From the NCBI RefSeq assembly GCF_018614775.1, contig NZ_JAGGOF010000043.1, forward strand, positions 1 through 34,182: 34,182 nucleotides of DNA, written 5' to 3'. The notes under the pieces are model-generated. The model was not told the origin of the DNA. It was given only the letters and a program-made list of their open reading frames with translations, and made no database searches. Source of the stretch: Pseudomonas fluorescens. Its GTDB lineage: Bacteria; Pseudomonadota; Gammaproteobacteria; Pseudomonadales; Pseudomonadaceae. A program made the position numbers and the translations under genes. Positions 17,447 to 24,339 of this stretch are shown piece by piece; the stretch's first letter is position 1; each line of letters opens with the position of its first letter.

Positions 17447-20400
17447 ATGAACTCGAATTCGGAACACCCCACTTCATTGCCACAGCGCAGGGGAAAAACG
17501 CCCAGCCACCTGGCATTTCCCGTCGTGGGCATAGGCGCATCGGCCGGCGGCCTTGGCGCGCTGAAAACGTTTTTCGAGCAAATGTCAGGCGACTGTGGCA
17601 TGGCGTTTGTCATCATTCTCCATCTGTCGCCCGACCACGAAAGCGTGGCCGACAAGATCATTCAGGACTGCACCCCAATGCCCGTTCAGCAAGTGACGGA
17701 CACGTGCAGGATCGAGCGTAATCACGTTTACGTCATCTCACCGGCCAGCCAGCTGTCGATGAATGATGGCTATTTGAAGATCATCCCGGCAAACCGTCCG
17801 CTGGGCAGTCACGTTGCCATCGATCTGTTCTTCCGTGATCTGGCCGATGTGCACAAAGAGCATGCATTCTGCGTGGTGCTATCGGGTACGGGCAGCGACG
17901 GCGCCGTGGGTTTGTCGCGGATCAAGGAGCAGGGCGGCGTAACGCTGGTGCAGAGCCCGACCGATGCGGAATACGAAGGCATGCCCCAGGCTGCCATCGC
18001 GACCGGCATGGTGGATGTTGTCCTGCCTGTCATCGAGATGCCCCACAAGTTACTTGAGTTATGGCGCAACTCACGCTCGATCAAATTGCCGCCGCCCCAT
18101 GACATGCAAGTCGCGACCGTCACCCCCGAACGGGAGCGCGAGGACGCCGAACGGGTCTTGCAGGACATCCTGCTCCTGCTGCGCAATCGAACCGGCCACG
18201 ATTTCAAGCATTACAAAAGGGCAACGGTGCTCAGGCGGATAGAGCGTCGCCTCCAGGTCACCGCCCAACCGGATCTGCCGGCGTACCTCGACTACCTGGA
18301 GAGCACGCCAGACGAAGCCAAGCTGCTGCTGGGCGACATGCTCATCGGCGTCACCAACTTCTTCCGCGATCGTGAAGCATTCGAGGCGCTGGAGCGTCAC
18401 GTACTGACGTCGTTGATGAACAGCGACAGTGAGAGCAGCAAACGTGAAGAGGTGCGCATCTGGTCGGCCGGCTGCTCCACGGGGGAGGAAGCCTACAGCC
18501 TGACTATCCTGTGCACCGAGCACCAAAAACTCGAAACCAACCCGGTGAAGGTCCAGGTCTTTGCCACCGACATCGATGAGCGGGCCATCGCGGTGGGCCG
18601 GGCCGGTTCGTATTCGGAAGCCATCATCACCGATGTGCCGCCGACCCGCCTGCGCCAGTATTTCATCAAGGAGGGCGAACAGTACCGGGTGCGCAAGGAG
18701 ATCCGCGAGAAAGTCCTGTTCGCCAAGCACAGCCTGCTCTGCGACCCGCCGTTTTCGCAGATCGACCTGATCGTCTGCCGCAATCTGCTGATCTACCTGG
18801 ACCGAAACATCCAGCGTGAAATGTTGCAGATGTTCCATTTCGCGTTGCGCCCAGGCGGTTATCTGTTCATGGGGTCCTCGGAAACGGCCGATGCCTACCC
18901 GGACCTGTTTACCCCGGTGGACAAGCGCAACCGCATCTTCCGCGCCAAGGCGGGCGCCTCCATTACTCGCCGGGCACCGACCATGCCCCGCGGCGGCTTC
19001 ACGCTGACCAATCTGGCGGCGCCGCCCCCGATGATGCAGACCCCGCGCAAGTTTTCCTACGCCGATATCCACAATCGTGCAATGGCGCAGCAGATGCCGC
19101 CGAGCATGATCGTCGATACCAACAGCGACATCCTGCACATGAACGAAAGCGTCGGCCGGTTCCTGCGCTACGTGACGGGTGAGGTCACCCGTAACGTGCT
19201 GGTGCTGATCATGCCCCAACTGCGGCTTGAGCTGCGCACCACCTTGTTCCAGCAGAGCGGCAACACGACGCTGTCGCGCAAGATCCGTGTCGAGGATCCC
19301 GAAGGCGATTACCTGCTGGATATCATGGTGCGGCCTTACCGGGATGAGGTGACCGACCAGGAAGTGCGCACCATCGTCTTCAACGTTTCGAAGATCGAAC
19401 CCGGCTCGGAACTGCAGGACCTGGACCTGCAAACCGAGAACATGGTGTTGTCGAGCCTGGAGAACGAGTTGCAGCGAACCAAGCTGCACTTGCAGGAGAC
19501 CATCGAACAATCGGAAGTCTCAAGCGAGGAGCTCAAGGCCTCCAACGAAGAAATGCAGGCCATCAACGAGGAGTTGCGTTCGGCGTCCGAAGAGCTGGAA
19601 ACCAGCAAGGAAGAGCTGCAGTCGATCAACGAGGAGCTGCTCACGGTCAATTACGAGCTCAAGACCAAGGTCGAGGAAACCGACAAGATCAATGACTACC
19701 TGGCGAACCTGATCGCGTCGACGGACATCGCCACGGTGTTCGTCGATCGCAACATGCACATACGCTGGTTCACGCCGCGCTCCAAGGACATCTTCAGCAT
19801 GCTGCCGGTGGACACCGGGCGCTCGCTGCTGGACATCACCCATCGGCTCAACTACCCGCAACTGGCGGAGGACGCCTGCTCGGTCTTTGAAAAACTGACC
19901 ATGCTCGAACGCGAGGTCAGCAGCACGGATAACCGCTGGTACATCGCTCGCCTGTTGCCGTACCGCTCCAGTGAGAACCACATCGACGGCACCGTGCTCA
20001 CCTTCATCGACATCACCAAGCGTCGGGAAGCTGAAGAAGACCTGCGCCTGGGCCAGGAACGCATGCGCCTGGTGGCTGAGAGCACCCATGACTACGCGAT
20101 CATCATTGTCGATGAGCAGGGCCTGATTACCGATTGGAACACCGGCGCCGAAATGATCTTCGGCTACAAGACCGCGGAAATCATGGGCAGCAACTATGAC
20201 GTGATTTTTTCCGCTGAAGATCGCAAGGCCGGTATCCCTGAGCATGAGCTTCGTCAGGCCCGGGAGCACGGGCGCGCCGAGGATGAGCGCTGGCATGTAC
20301 GCAAGGACGGCAGCCGCTTTTATTGCAGCGGCGAAGTGTCGCTGCTCAGGGCCGAAGGGGTCAGGGGCTATGTCAAGATCGCGCGCGACTTGACCGGGCA

Positions 20401-21583
20401 CAAGCGCTTGCATGAGGAGCAGAGCAAGAGGCTCGCTGAAACCCAGAGCAGCAGCCTCATGAAGGACGAGTTCTTCGCGATCATGTCCCACGAGCTCAAG
20501 CATCCGTTGAACCTGATTCAACTCAATACCGAGATCCTTCGACGGTTACCGGCGGTCAAGAACACTGCCAACGCAGCCAAAGCGGTTTCCACCATCAGTG
20601 ATGCCGTGTCCAGCCAGGCGCGGATCATTGATGACTTGCTCGATGTCGCCCGTATTCGCACCGGCAAGCTGAAACTCAAGCCACAGCCATTGGAACTGGG
20701 CTCCGTGCTGCGCGACATCCATGCAGTCGTGACCGAAGAATACCCAAGTGCCCAAGTCACGCTGGAGCTGCCGGAGCCGGCGTCAGCGCCCATCGTCGTC
20801 GACGCGGACCCCACCCGCCTGGAGCAGATCGTCTGGAACCTGGTGCAGAATGCGCTGAAGTTCAGCCCCGAGGACGCGCGTATTCGCATTGTGCTCAGCC
20901 AGGCCGGCGGCAGTGCGCAGCTCGACGTCATAGACAACGGGGTAGGGTTGTCTGCCAGCGACCTTGAGCATGTGTTTGAACTGTTCAAGCAAGCCACGAG
21001 CAAGCAGACCAATTTCCAGCGCGACGGCCTGGGGATAGGTTTGTCGCTGGTTCGCCAGCTGGCACAGGCCCACGGTGGCTCTGTCATCGCCCGATCAGCC
21101 GGCGTAGGCCATGGCTGCACGTTCTCGGTGTTGTTGCCGCTGTCCAATCAACCTCTGGATGAAGCAGGCGAGGGCCACCTGCAGCTTGCGCCCGCCGGGC
21201 GCCTGAAGGGCCTGAAGGTATTGCTCGTCGACGATTCAGAGGAGGTTCTGGACGTCATGCGCATGTTGCTGGAAATGGAAGATGCGCTGGTCAAGAGCTA
21301 CAGCAACCCCGTGCTCGCCCTGGAAAAATCCATCGAAGAACGCTTCGACGTGATCTTGACCGATATCGGCATGCCGGAAATGGATGGGCATGCGCTGATC
21401 AGCTCACTGCGCCATGGCAAGGTGCATAAATACACCCCGGCGATTGCCTTGAGCGGCTATGGCGTGGGCCAGGATGCCCATGAGGTCAAGGACTCTCTGT
21501 TTGATCGGCGCCTTACCAAGCCCGTTCAGTACGATGAGTTGGTGGATACGATCGAGGCGTTGTGCCAGGACGCGTTGTCTTGA
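17447..21583 (+). CDS. CheB-CheR-PAS hybrid sensor histidine kinase/response regulator
   Basis: Multidomain signalling protein of 1378 residues. It begins with a CheB methylesterase domain (about 24-215) with catalytic Ser32, His59 and Asp151 but no N-terminal receiver. A CheR methyltransferase domain follows (about 225-490; SAM motif WSAGCSTGEEA from residue 339). Next come a PAS-like segment (~545-640), a long coiled coil (~665-750) of SNEEMQAINEEL-type repeats, two PAS domains (~760-860 and ~875-985), HisKA with His1015 (MSHELKHPLN), HATPase (N-box NLVQNALKFSP, then DNGVGL and GLGIGLSL), and a C-terminal receiver with phospho-acceptor Asp1306 (TDIGMPEMDG). No membrane helices, so cytoplasmic. 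It is not next to chemoreceptor genes, so chemotaxis itself is unlikely. Fusions of this type are probably general signal integrators with uncertain CheB/CheR substrates. An AGAAGAG ribosome site precedes the ATG. Confidence 0.95.
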   Translation: MNSNSEHPTSLPQRRGKTPSHLAFPVVGIGASAGGLGALKTFFEQMSGDCGMAFVIILHLSPDHESVADKIIQDCTPMPVQQVTDTCRIERNHVYVISPASQLSMNDGYLKIIPANRPLGSHVAIDLFFRDLADVHKEHAFCVVLSGTGSDGAVGLSRIKEQGGVTLVQSPTDAEYEGMPQAAIATGMVDVVLPVIEMPHKLLELWRNSRSIKLPPPHDMQVATVTPEREREDAERVLQDILLLLRNRTGHDFKHYKRATVLRRIERRLQVTAQPDLPAYLDYLESTPDEAKLLLGDMLIGVTNFFRDREAFEALERHVLTSLMNSDSESSKREEVRIWSAGCSTGEEAYSLTILCTEHQKLETNPVKVQVFATDIDERAIAVGRAGSYSEAIITDVPPTRLRQYFIKEGEQYRVRKEIREKVLFAKHSLLCDPPFSQIDLIVCRNLLIYLDRNIQREMLQMFHFALRPGGYLFMGSSETADAYPDLFTPVDKRNRIFRAKAGASITRRAPTMPRGGFTLTNLAAPPPMMQTPRKFSYADIHNRAMAQQMPPSMIVDTNSDILHMNESVGRFLRYVTGEVTRNVLVLIMPQLRLELRTTLFQQSGNTTLSRKIRVEDPEGDYLLDIMVRPYRDEVTDQEVRTIVFNVSKIEPGSELQDLDLQTENMVLSSLENELQRTKLHLQETIEQSEVSSEELKASNEEMQAINEELRSASEELETSKEELQSINEELLTVNYELKTKVEETDKINDYLANLIASTDIATVFVDRNMHIRWFTPRSKDIFSMLPVDTGRSLLDITHRLNYPQLAEDACSVFEKLTMLEREVSSTDNRWYIARLLPYRSSENHIDGTVLTFIDITKRREAEEDLRLGQERMRLVAESTHDYAIIIVDEQGLITDWNTGAEMIFGYKTAEIMGSNYDVIFSAEDRKAGIPEHELRQAREHGRAEDERWHVRKDGSRFYCSGEVSLLRAEGVRGYVKIARDLTGHKRLHEEQSKRLAETQSSSLMKDEFFAIMSHELKHPLNLIQLNTEILRRLPAVKNTANAAKAVSTISDAVSSQARIIDDLLDVARIRTGKLKLKPQPLELGSVLRDIHAVVTEEYPSAQVTLELPEPASAPIVVDADPTRLEQIVWNLVQNALKFSPEDARIRIVLSQAGGSAQLDVIDNGVGLSASDLEHVFELFKQATSKQTNFQRDGLGIGLSLVRQLAQAHGGSVIARSAGVGHGCTFSVLLPLSNQPLDEAGEGHLQLAPAGRLKGLKVLLVDDSEEVLDVMRMLLEMEDALVKSYSNPVLALEKSIEERFDVILTDIGMPEMDGHALISSLRHGKVHKYTPAIALSGYGVGQDAHEVKDSLFDRRLTKPVQYDELVDTIEALCQDALS

Positions 21584-21623
21584 GGCGGTAAGGATCGCAA
21601 CCCTATTGGCTGATGCACCGCTG

Positions 21624-21648
21624 TCGCGAGCAAGCTTTGCTCCCACAG
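21624..21648 (+). repeat. REP element
   Basis: TCGCGAGCAAGCTTTGCTCCCACAG is a single copy of the Pseudomonas REP. Its GAGCAA/TTGCTC arms can form a hairpin, and a short T-run follows (21650-21654). It sits 40 bases after the hybrid kinase stop and may help end or stabilise that transcript. Confidence 0.85.
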
Positions 21649-21684
21649 GTTTTTGGCAATCATTCCCGGCGCGTAACCTGATCC

Positions 21685-22593
21685 ATGACGGATAACCCGT
21701 ACACACAGTACAAACGCTTCCAGACCCCCGATCCGGGGGTCGGTCCACGTGAGCAGGCGCCGATGCTCGCCGAGGAACAGGCGTGGGCGCGTGTGCATGC
21801 GCCTGGGCACCACTTCAGCTGGATCCAGGTGCTGATGGCGCCGCTGTGCCTGGGGCCAGTGGTGGCGGGCTCGGCGTTGTTGCTCGGCCTCTGGCTCTAT
21901 CAGTCGCTACTGGCTCCTGAGCTGGACATCGACCGGGCCATTGGCGACGGGTATGGCTGGCTCGCGCTCGCCGGCGGGTTGTTCGTGGCTGCCTGGGTAC
22001 TGCACAACGTCTGGCGCGACAGCCGCGATCCCACCCGGCGCTACTGGCAATCCATGCCGGACCAGGGGGTGGTCGAGCTTGAGCACCACACCCTGGTCTG
22101 CGGCATCAATCTGTGGTCCAACGACTACGATCCGGATTGCAATACGCTGATGAAATGGACCCACGGCAAGCTCGAATGCGTGCAGAACAGCGGTGTCGTG
22201 CAGTGGGTCGTAGCCCGGACCGAAGCCGGTCACTGGCTGGTGCTCAAGGAGCAGTGTTCGGGCAACTTCAGCTATGGACGGGGCGGCGCAAAACCGGCGC
22301 CTGACCGGCAGATGCACCCCTGCCAGCAGGTGACGATCGCCTTTGCCCCTGGCACCCAGTTGTCCCTCGGTCGACGTTTCAGTGGCGCACCGATCCCGTT
22401 GCTGGACACGGATTACTGGCTGTCTGCCGACGAGCTCAAGCGCCTGGCTGAGGCCGCCCACCACTGGCGCTTTTTTCCACCGAGCCGCTACGGCGTGGTC
22501 GACGCCGAGGACGCCGGGTGGATGCAGCGCCTGGTGAAAAAGGCGCAAGACAGTATCCGCGCCACGCAGGCTTCGACCCACAGCCAAACCTGA
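21685..22593 (+). CDS. Hypothetical two-helix membrane protein
   Basis: Protein of 302 residues that I do not recognise. After a ~45-residue hydrophilic N-terminus there are two membrane helices (about 50-75, VLMAPLCLGPVVAGSALLLG region, and about 90-107, WLALAGGLFVAAWVLHNVW). A ~190-residue soluble C-terminal domain follows, rich in Trp and His, with a cluster of cysteines (VCGINLW, PDCNTLMKW, LECVQ, KEQCSG, HPCQQV). Both termini are probably on the same side of the membrane. The start at 21685 has only a weak ribosome site. The gene follows the REP after the hybrid kinase and is convergent with the small gene to its right. Coding potential looks real: the frame is long, the codon bias is typical, and the helices lie in a plausible order. 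Confidence 0.75.
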   Translation: MTDNPYTQYKRFQTPDPGVGPREQAPMLAEEQAWARVHAPGHHFSWIQVLMAPLCLGPVVAGSALLLGLWLYQSLLAPELDIDRAIGDGYGWLALAGGLFVAAWVLHNVWRDSRDPTRRYWQSMPDQGVVELEHHTLVCGINLWSNDYDPDCNTLMKWTHGKLECVQNSGVVQWVVARTEAGHWLVLKEQCSGNFSYGRGGAKPAPDRQMHPCQQVTIAFAPGTQLSLGRRFSGAPIPLLDTDYWLSADELKRLAEAAHHWRFFPPSRYGVVDAEDAGWMQRLVKKAQDSIRATQASTHSQT

Positions 22594-22609
22594 TGGCCGG
22601 CTGCGTGCG

Positions 22610-22846
22610 CTACAGCCAGGTGTTCACCACGCGCCGATCCAGTTCCTCCCAATCGGCCATGCCCAGCACCCGCGTGGTGTTCAATCCGCGTAGATAACCA
22701 CGCAGCTGATGGGCGGTGGCGCGTACGAGTTCCGGGTCGGTCGGATGTTTGTCCAGCAGTATCGTCTCGTACTGGATCAGGTAGTCGCTCACCCGGTCCC
22801 GAAAGTCCGGCAGCACAGCGTCGCGGATCAGGTCAAAGGTTCTCAT
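22610..22846 (-). CDS. Small hypothetical protein, weakly HPt-like
   Basis: Protein of 78 residues, predicted all-helical, with a good ribosome site (GAGG, 7 bases before the ATG at 22846). No signal peptide or membrane helix. The segment TAHQLRGYLRGLNTTRVLGMADWEEL has the spacing of a histidine phosphotransfer motif (A-H-x-L-[KR]-G-x4-L...). However, the protein is shorter than normal HPt domains (about 100-120 residues) and the match is by eye only. It is convergent with the membrane protein gene, with a 16-base gap. Real gene status is likely from the ribosome site and composition; the function is unknown. Confidence 0.6.
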   Translation of the reverse strand: MRTFDLIRDAVLPDFRDRVSDYLIQYETILLDKHPTDPELVRATAHQLRGYLRGLNTTRVLGMADWEELDRRVVNTWL

Positions 22847-23024
22847 GGACGGCCCTCGTCGATTTTTTCCAGGGTTATTCGGTGCTTATGGGGCGGCGCA
22901 ATGCGCAACTATTGTTACAAGTAATAGTGACCATCACGAAACGCAAGTTCTGCTTTGACGGCAATCGTTGGAAAATCAGCGCCATCGAACACGCCGTCCT
23001 CCTTTTATGTTCAGGATCACACCG

Positions 23025-23366
23025 ATGCGCCGTTTATTTTTACTGCCCATGGCGTTTGCCGCATTGTTGCTCGCCGGGTGCGCCACCGCACCGAACGACC
23101 CGACCCTGACCTTGCAGACCAGCAAGACGCCTGCTCAATACGCCGAATGCGTCGTGCCGAAGTTGCAAGGCAGTGCATTGAACCCGACGGTTTCGCAGAC
23201 CCAGCGCAGCTACCGGATCGTGGTGCCAAGCAAAGTGTCAGCGGACAACGTGCTGGAAGCCTACAAGGCCGGGAACGGCGGCAAGGTCTTCATCTACGAG
23301 CGCCACTTGCTGGCCTCGAACCTGCTGCCTTCAAGTTTCGAACGCGCCGCCCAGGATTGCATCTGA
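23025..23366 (+). CDS. Small predicted lipoprotein
   Basis: Protein of 113 residues. The start at 23025 is chosen over upstream in-frame codons at 22968 and 23007: AGGA lies 8 bases before it, and it gives a classical lipoprotein signal, MRRLFLLPMAFAALLLAGC, with the lipidated Cys19. The +2 residue after Cys is Ala, so outer-membrane sorting is expected. The mature part is a ~95-residue domain with two cysteines (AECVVPKL and the final QDCI) that could form a disulfide. It recalls small Pseudomonas lipoproteins of unknown function. It is a single-gene unit ending at the intrinsic terminator at 23423-23456. Confidence 0.85.
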   Translation: MRRLFLLPMAFAALLLAGCATAPNDPTLTLQTSKTPAQYAECVVPKLQGSALNPTVSQTQRSYRIVVPSKVSADNVLEAYKAGNGGKVFIYERHLLASNLLPSSFERAAQDCI

Positions 23367-23422
23367 CCCGCAGAATTCGCTTCACCGTGCTCCTTTGGTT
23401 GGCCGCAACCAACCAATTCCTT

Positions 23423-23456
23423 GCCCCGCACCGTATCGGTTGCGGGGCTTTTTTTT
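23423..23456 (+). terminator. Intrinsic terminator of the lipoprotein gene
   Basis: Perfect 8-bp stem GCCCCGCA/TGCGGGGC with a 10-base loop (23431-23440), immediately followed by eight T residues (23449-23456). It lies about 57 bases after the lipoprotein stop. Confidence 0.93.
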
Positions 23457-23540
23457 GTGTGAAAACGATGAGCCTGAGGGGCTACCTCCCTGTGCCGGCG
23501 GCGGCACCTCCTGTAGCTGCGCAAAGCTGACCCACTGCAA

Positions 23541-23563
23541 TCGCGAGCAGGCTCGCTGCCACA
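23541..23563 (+). repeat. REP element
   Basis: TCGCGAGCAGGCTCGCTGCCACA is a single Pseudomonas-type REP with a GCGAGC/GCTCGC palindromic core. It lies between the terminator and the phdA-like gene. Confidence 0.85.
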
Positions 23564-23650
23564 AAGTCGTTGTGCTCATCCGGGCAGTGCCTCTGGCAGC
23601 GCCAGAAAATGAAGCTTTCATGACAAAAGTTCGGTAGCACATCGCCATTC

Positions 23651-23668
23651 CCGTCATGCCTGTGTGAC
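23651..23668 (+). promoter_or_regulatory. Weak Pho-box-like site
   Basis: CCGTCAT-GCCT-GTGTGAC resembles the PhoB direct repeat CTGTCAT-N4-CTGTCAT at about 10 of 14 positions, placed 60 bases before the phdA-like start. I looked here because the equivalent P. aeruginosa genes are reported to respond to phosphate starvation. The second half-site is poor, so this is only a candidate. Confidence 0.2.
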
Positions 23669-23727
23669 GTGTTCGAGGGGACCTCCGAGGTCGTTTGGAG
23701 CCGGGGCGCGAAGCCGGGAGTGAGGCG

Positions 23728-24339
23728 ATGGGGACTATGGAACGCTATTCGAAAGTGGGCATGCAAGAGCTTGACCAGCGGTTGTCGAAGATCGTCGAGG
23801 CGGCGCGCAAGCAGCCGGTCTCGGTGTATCGCTACGGCGCGCCGTGGGTCTGGATCGTTTCCCAAGATGACTGGCAGGGCGCACTCAAGGAAGTGTCCAG
23901 CTACATCCCGCAGGGCCATTCACTGGTCTTGTTGCGTCCGCAGATCGACGACCTGCTCGACGACCATCGCGACGTATTGCAGGGCCTCAACGCCGATGCC
24001 GAGATGCTCATCGCGCCGCAGACCGTCATGCACATCCTCTTGCTGCAACTGCTCTATTCGGTGCCCAGCGAGCAGCAACTCTATGAACAACTCAACTACA
24101 ACCTGCTGTTTCGCTGGTTCGTCGGCCTGGACCTGAACCAGAAGGTCTGGAGCTTCAATGTCTTGAGCAAAGACCTCGCCACGCTGCTGGGCGATGCGCG
24201 AGCCGTCAGGCTCATCCAGAAAATCATCGGTGAAGTGTTCTGTGGCGCCTTGCTGCAAATGCCGGAGTTCTCCTTGAATTTCGCGCTGCTGCACACCTGG
24301 CTGGCCCGGCACGCCACGACATCGACTGCAAGCAATTGA
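23728..24339 (+). CDS. phdA: PhdA-like protein: Phd/YefM-like N-terminus fused to transposase N-terminal domain
   Basis: Protein of 203 residues. ATG 23728 is chosen because GGGAG lies 7 bases before it; a TTG at 23695 would add 11 unconvincing residues. Residues ~1-60 (YSKVGMQELDQRLSKIVEAA...) have the beta-helix start of Phd/YefM-type antitoxins. Residues ~100-185 (LLLQLLYSVPSEQQLYEQLN, then YNLLFRWFVGLD) match the N-terminal DUF772 domain of IS5-family transposases, without any DDE catalytic domain. P. aeruginosa PA0691 (PhdA), linked to control of phage-mediated lysis and eDNA release in biofilms, has this position beside the TpsB gene as I recall. Its stop overlaps the TTG start of the TpsB gene as TTGA, so they are probably translationally coupled. 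Its molecular activity is unknown; no toxin partner is adjacent. Confidence 0.75.
   Translation: MGTMERYSKVGMQELDQRLSKIVEAARKQPVSVYRYGAPWVWIVSQDDWQGALKEVSSYIPQGHSLVLLRPQIDDLLDDHRDVLQGLNADAEMLIAPQTVMHILLLQLLYSVPSEQQLYEQLNYNLLFRWFVGLDLNQKVWSFNVLSKDLATLLGDARAVRLIQKIIGEVFCGALLQMPEFSLNFALLHTWLARHATTSTASN

Larger units (their letters stand above)
23367..23727. other. Intergenic region before the phdA-pdtB operon
   Basis: About 360 bases. It holds the lipoprotein gene terminator (23423-23456), one REP (23541-23563) and the presumed promoter of the operon to the right. I see no remnant of a TpsA exoprotein gene here, which is where pdtA stands relative to phdA in my recollection of P. aeruginosa. 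A degenerate Pho-box-like sequence is noted at 23651-23668. Confidence 0.5.

Noticed and set aside
18071..19510. Open frame of 479 codons on the minus strand inside the hybrid kinase gene
   Set aside because: It is antisense to the conserved CheB/CheR and coiled-coil coding sequence and resembles a shadow frame (His/Gln/Val-rich).
23728..24339. DUF772 similarity considered as an insertion sequence or transposase remnant
   Set aside because: No DDE domain, no terminal inverted repeats and no target duplication were seen. The gene has its own ribosome site and is coupled to the next gene, so it is kept as a functional gene.
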